64,000 nt of DNA, taken from Dugong dugon. Lineage: Eukaryota > Chordata > Mammalia > Sirenia > Dugongidae. The notes beneath the pieces were generated by a model, which did not search any database, was not told where the DNA came from, and saw only the letters and a program-made list of their open reading frames with translations. The translations under genes and the position numbers were made by a program. Position 1 is the stretch's first letter. The number at the start of each line of letters is the position of its first letter. This document shows, piece by piece, positions 61,085 through 64,000 of the stretch. The DNA lies in assembly GCA_030035585.1 (NCBI GenBank), contig CM057460.1, forward strand, positions 126,836,714 through 126,900,713, given 5' to 3'.

Positions 61085-61306
61085 TCTTTAGGATTACTGC
61101 TGCTATTCATATGGTTTTCACTGTCCAATTTTTTCCAAAGTAGACTGCCAAGTCCTTCTTCCTAGTCTGTCTTAGTCTGGAAGCTCTGCTGAAACCTGTC
61201 CACCATGGGTGACCCTGCTGGTATTTGAAATACCTGTGGCAAAGCTTCCAGTATCACAGCAATGCACAAGCCATCACAGTAAGACAAACTGACAGACACG
61301 TGGCTA
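61085..61306 (-). mobile_element. RTE 5'-end fragment lacking the 3' end
   Basis: 'Tagtctgtcttagtctggaa', 'ccaccatgggtgaccctgct' and 'gacaaactgacagacacgtgg' match the RTE 5' end at 15800-16015. No RTE 3' tail follows on the left. Confidence 0.8.
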
Positions 61307-61374
61307 TGTATTTTGGCCTATTTTATGGAACACATTCATTTCTGCATCATTTAATGGTTGTCTAGCTTCATAAC

Positions 61375-61600
61375 ATAGTGGTTAAGAATGTGTACTCTGG
61401 AGGCAGGTTTTCTGGGCATTTACTGTATGATCTTGAGCAAATAATTTAGCATCTCTGTGTGTCGGTTTCTTCATCCATGATATGGGGATAAAAACAATAA
61501 CTGTCACATAAGACCCCTGGGCAAATCAAACGAGCTAATCCATGTTGAGCGTGCAGAATAGTGCCTGGCAATGTTAGCTGTGGTTATGACTGTTATTTAT
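61375..61600 (+). mobile_element. MIR SINE
   Basis: 'Ggttaagaatgtgtactctgg', 'tactgtatgatcttgagcaa', 'tttcttcatccatgatatgg', 'agtgcctggcaatgttagct'. Confidence 0.85.
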
Positions 61601-61650
61601 TATTATTATTATTTCTCTTCATTAAACTTTTGTTGTTGTTGTTGTTGTTT
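61601..61650 (+). repeat. (ATT)n and (GTT)n microsatellites
   Basis: Two short trinucleotide runs at about 61597-61613 and 61631-61650. Confidence 0.85.
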
Positions 61651-62005
61651 ATATCTCTCCTTTAAATTTCCTGATGGCAGGGGCCCATCTTGTCTGTCAT
61701 GCCATTCCACCACACAGCACCTTGCATGTTGAAGACTATTTTTATTGTGCTGAAATATATATAATAAAACATTGCCATTTCAACCTTTTTTACATCTACA
61801 AATCACTGACATTACGTTTACCATGTTGTGCAGCCATCACCACTATTTGTTTCCAAATTTTCATCACCCTTAACAGAAACTCAGTGCCCCTCAAACAATA
61901 CCTCCCCATTTCCCCCTCCCGCCTGCCTCTAATAACCACTGATAAACTTTTGTTTCTGTGCATCTGTCTATTCTATATATTTCATATAGGTAGGATCATA
62001 ATAAT

Positions 62006-63128
62006 ATTGAAGTAGTCAAGGATTTCATTTTATTTGGATCCACAATCAATGCCCATGGAAGCAGCAGTCGAGAAATCAAACGACATACTGCGTTGGGTAA
62101 ATCTGCTGCAAAAGACCTCTTTCAAGTGTTAAAAAGCATAGATGTCACTTTGAGGACTAAGGTGCACCTGACCCAAATCATGGTATTTTCAAACGTCTCA
62201 TATGCATGTGAAAGCTGGACAATGAATAAGAAAGACTGAAGAAGAATTGATGCCTTTGAATTATGGTGTTGGCGAAGAATATTAAATATACCACGGACTG
62301 CCAGAAGAATGAACAAATCTGACTTGGAAGAAGTACAGCTAGAATGCTTATTAGAAGCAAGGATGGTGAGACTTCGTCTCTGTCATGGTTTGACTTATGT
62401 CCCCCAGAAAACGTGTGTATCAATTTGGCTGGGCCATGATTCCCAGAATTGTGTGGTTGGCCTCCATTTTGGGATTGTAATTTTATGTTAAAGAGGATTA
62501 GGGTGGGATTGTAACACCACCTTTACCCAGGTCACATCCCTGATCCAATGTAAAGGGAGTTTCCCTGGGGTGTGGCCTGCACCACCTTTTATCTCTCAAG
62601 AGATAAAAGGAAAGGGAAGCAAGCAGAGAATTGGGGAACCTCATACTATCAAGAAAGCAGTGCTGGGAGCAAAGCACGTCCTTTGGACCGGGGTCCCTGC
62701 ACAGAGAAGCTCCTAGTCCGGGGGAACACTGAAGAGAAGAAGGCCGACAGAGAGAAAAAGCCTTCCCCTGGAGCTGACCCCCTGAATTTGGACTTTTAGC
62801 CTACTTTAACTGTGAGGAAATAAACTTCTCTTCGTTAAAACCATCCACTTGTGGTATTTCTGTTATAGCAGCACCAGATGACTAAGACAGTCTCACACAC
62901 TTTGGACATGTTATCCAAAGGGACCAGTTTCTGGAGAAGGACATCATGCTAAGTAAAGTAGAAGGACAGTGAAAGACCCTCAACAAGATGGATTGACACA
63001 GTGGCTGCAACAATGGGCTCAAACATAGCAAAGATTTTGAGGATGGCACAGGACCGGGCACTGTTTCATTCTGTTATACATAGGATTACTATGGGTCAGA
63101 ACAGACTCAACGGCACCTAACAACAACA
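62006..63128 (+). mobile_element. RTE LINE 3' fragment, split by a solo LTR
   Basis: Parts 62006-62380 and 62890-63128; starts within the RT C-terminal coding region and ends CACCTAACAACAACA. GATCATAATAAT (61994-62005) and GATCATAAAAAT (63129-63140) agree at 11 of 12. Confidence 0.92.
62381..62889 (+). mobile_element. Solo LTR, ERVL-MaLR-type
   Basis: 509 bp, TGTCATGG...CTAAGACA, with perfect 5-bp duplication GTCTC (62376-62380, 62890-62894), inside the RTE at its 'gagacttcgtctcacatac' site. Second LTR type. Confidence 0.93.
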
Positions 63129-64000
63129 GATCATAAAAATTTGTCCTTTTGTCTGACTTATTTCACTCAGCATAATGTTTTCAAGGTTCATCCATATCAT
63201 AGCATGTATCAAAACTTCATTTCTCTTTATGGTTGAATAATATTCCTGTATACATATATAAACAAAATATGGTATATGTGTGTGTTTGTGTGTGTATATA
63301 TATGTATATATACATACCACATTTTGTTTATCCATTCATCTGTTGATGGACATTTGGGTGGTTTACACCTTTCGGCTATTGTGAATAGTGCTACAATGAA
63401 CATCAGTGTACAAGTAACTGTTCGTGTCCCTGTTTTCCAGTCTTTGGGGTATATACCTAGGAATAGAATTTGTGGGTCATATGTAATTTTGTGTTTCACT
63501 TTTTGAGGAACCACCAAACTGTTTTTCACAGCAGCTGTACCATTTTACAATCTCACTAGCAATGGATGAGGACTCTAATTTCTCCACATCTCGGCCAACG
63601 CTTGTTATTTTTTGTTTTCTGATAATAGCCATCTGAGTGGGGGTGAAGTGGTATCTCACTGTGGTTTTGATTTGCAGTTCCCTAATGACTAATGATGTTG
63701 AACATCTTTTTGTGTGCTTGTTGGCCATTTGTATACCTTCTTTGGTGAAATATCTATTCCAAGTTCTTGCCCATTTTTTGATTGGGTGTTTGTCTTTTCG
63801 TTGTTGAGCTGTAGTTCTTTATATATTCTAGGTATTAAGCCCTTATCAAATACATGATTATCAAATATCTTCTCCCATTCTGTAGATTGTCTCTTTACTT
63901 GGCTGATAAAGAAGACTCTTGATTATATTTGTAAAATAGAGTGGATGACCAAAAAATAATAAGTGAACAACTAAATTATCTACAGACTTCAATTCCTTAG

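Larger units (their letters stand above)
61715..63905 (-). mobile_element. Ancient L1, hosting an RTE
   Basis: 61715-62005 is L1 3' UTR in reverse ('gcagccatcaccactatttg', 'taataaccactgataaactt'). 63129-63905 is ORF2 C-terminus in reverse (frame 63227-63529: 'CPSTDEWINKMWYVYIHIYT'). A TG/TA-rich microsatellite lies at about 63275-63318. The RTE sits between the two parts. Confidence 0.8.

Overview
The window is nuclear DNA from a placental mammal, most likely an elephant or another afrotherian. The main reason is a distinctive mix of repeats: many copies of a BovB/RTE-type LINE ending in CACCTAACAACAACA, a tRNA-headed SINE that starts GGAGCCCTGGTGGC and ends in the same RTE-like tail, tRNA-Gly-headed relatives, and a lineage-specific MaLR-type LTR family ending CTAGATGACTAAGACA. 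I recognise these from memory as elephant-type repeats; no search was possible. Ancient mammal-wide MIR, L2 and L1M/HAL1 remnants lie underneath. I see no intact host protein-coding gene. The window reads as an intergenic or intronic repeat landscape.

Layout. 1-7 kb: RTE, ancient L1 with SINE insertions, an L1 3' UTR carrying a palindromic TA-flanked element. 7-10.6 kb: purine tract, L1 end, MIR, then a 5'-truncated RTE split by a solo LTR. 10.6-16.7 kb: an old L1/HAL1 unit whose single target site was used twice, by a SINE and by a near full-length RTE, each later hit by a solo LTR. 17.2-25.2 kb: an ERVL-like LTR split by a full-length but dead L1 on the minus strand. 25-37 kb: mainly unique sequence with MIR/L2, one tRNA-Glu-like pseudogene, SINEs (one SINE inside another inside an L2) and a short RTE. 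37-40 kb: an ancient L1 with a 5' inversion. 40-50 kb: unique sequence, MIRs, SINEs, a deletion-derived RTE, two solo LTRs. 50.1-54.0 kb: L1 holding RTE holding a MaLR element with both LTRs. 54-61 kb: mostly unique sequence, some looking constrained, plus a foldback element inside a SINE and a small APOA4-like pseudogene fragment. 61-64 kb: ancient L1 holding RTE holding a solo LTR.

The theme is how the elements interact. The RTE endonuclease and reverse transcriptase presumably moved the SINEs that share its tail, and MaLR elements repeatedly landed in RTE sequence. Target-site duplications give a clear order of events at several loci. No CRISPR, operon or prokaryotic feature is present.
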